Source of the DNA: an uncultured delta proteobacterium | GTDB lineage: Bacteria; RBG-13-61-14; DRUE01 | Assembly (NCBI GenBank): GCA_903930515.1 | Contig: CAIYYW010000139.1 | Coordinates: forward strand, 1-5,991 | Length of the DNA: 5,991 nt | Direction: 5' to 3' | Shown here: piece by piece, positions 5,672-5,991 of the stretch | Layout of the letters: every line of letters begins with the position of its first letter | How positions within the stretch are numbered: the first letter of the stretch is position 1 | The notes under the pieces: generated by a model | Database searches by the model: none | The model's input: the letters and a program-made list of their open reading frames with translations, nothing else | Told to the model about the DNA's origin: nothing | Made by a program: the position numbers and the translations under genes

Positions 5672-5991
5672 ATGCGTCAAACCCTGAAAAAAAATCGGAT
5701 GCGGCTGGAGCGGGAGCAGAGCCTGATCCCGCGCAAGGACCAGGCCCGGATCCAAATCGTGCTCTGCTATCCCAACCGCTACTCGGTCGGGATGGCCAAT
5801 CTCGGGTTCCAGCGCGTTTACCAGCTTTTCAACCGGCAGGATGATCTTTATTGCGACCGCGCTTTTTATCCGGATCCGGAAGATGAGCGGGAACATCGCG
5901 AAAGCGAAATCCCGATCTTCAGCCTGGAAACCCAAAAGCCGATCTCGGAATTCGAGGTGATCGCCTTTTCCTTTTCCTTTGAAACCGATTA
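5672..5991 (+). CDS. B12-binding domain radical SAM protein (TIGR03960-like), N-terminal part
   Basis: The frame is open from ATG 5672 to the right edge: 106 complete codons, truncated only by the window. The sequence resembles the N-terminal B12-binding-like region of TIGR03960-type radical SAM proteins: IVLCYPNRYSVGMANLGFQ (29-47), then RAFYPDPEDE (63-72), IPIFSLETQKPISEFE (80-95) and FSFSFETD (99-106). The radical SAM Cys-x3-Cys-x2-Cys cluster motif lies beyond the window and cannot be checked. The reaction catalysed by this family is not established to my knowledge. It starts four bases after the M23 stop with no clear Shine-Dalgarno, so it is probably the next gene of the same transcript and translationally coupled. 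An in-frame ATG at 5699 is a less likely start because it would remove part of the usual N-terminus. Confidence 0.85.
   Translation, partial: MRQTLKKNRMRLEREQSLIPRKDQARIQIVLCYPNRYSVGMANLGFQRVYQLFNRQDDLYCDRAFYPDPEDEREHRESEIPIFSLETQKPISEFEVIAFSFSFETD

Noticed and set aside
1-5991. A novel defence, mobile or otherwise undescribed system
   Set aside because: Every gene with sequence support belongs to a known housekeeping or envelope family; no repeats, integrases, transposases, toxin-antitoxin pairs, CRISPR units or unexplained gaps above 300 bases were found.

Overview
The window looks like ordinary chromosomal DNA from a Gram-negative bacterium, moderately GC-rich by eye. The best guess is Desulfobacterota (the former Deltaproteobacteria) or a close relative. 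That guess rests on the protein families and their company: a C-terminal processing protease, a YibQ/DUF610-type divergent polysaccharide deacetylase, an M23 peptidase and a B12-binding radical SAM protein of the TIGR03960 type. Taxonomy is an inference. There is no rRNA, tRNA, mobile element, CRISPR array or phage gene.

Layout. A divergent promoter region (about 453-654) splits the window. Leftward on the minus strand lie a complete HIT-family nucleotide-binding protein (108-452) and then the first 12 codons of what reads as gcvH, the glycine cleavage H protein (1-37). Rightward on the plus strand runs one tightly packed block of five genes: an S41 C-terminal processing protease (655-2055), a divergent polysaccharide deacetylase (2062-3324), xseA, the exodeoxyribonuclease VII large subunit (3321-4739), an exported M23 metallopeptidase (4708-5667), and the N-terminal part of a radical SAM protein (5672 to the right edge). 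Junctions are +6, -4, -32 and +4 bases, so these are almost certainly co-transcribed and largely translationally coupled. The only strong plus-strand promoter seen is a near-consensus extended -10 promoter at 594-621.

How the genes fit together. Three of the five plus-strand genes (protease, deacetylase, M23 peptidase) are predicted envelope proteins with an N-terminal signal or anchor. Together they suggest a peptidoglycan remodelling or cell-separation set, because in many proteobacteria CtpA and YibQ-type genes sit beside envC, an M23-family gene. xseA (DNA repair) and the radical SAM gene appear to be passengers of the same transcript. xseB is not next to xseA.

I found no convincing sign of a previously undescribed system. 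The observations worth a second look are modest: a CTP protease sharing an operon with a catalytically complete M23 enzyme, the separation of xseA from xseB, a probable gcvH start at the left edge, and well-formed promoter elements on both strands.
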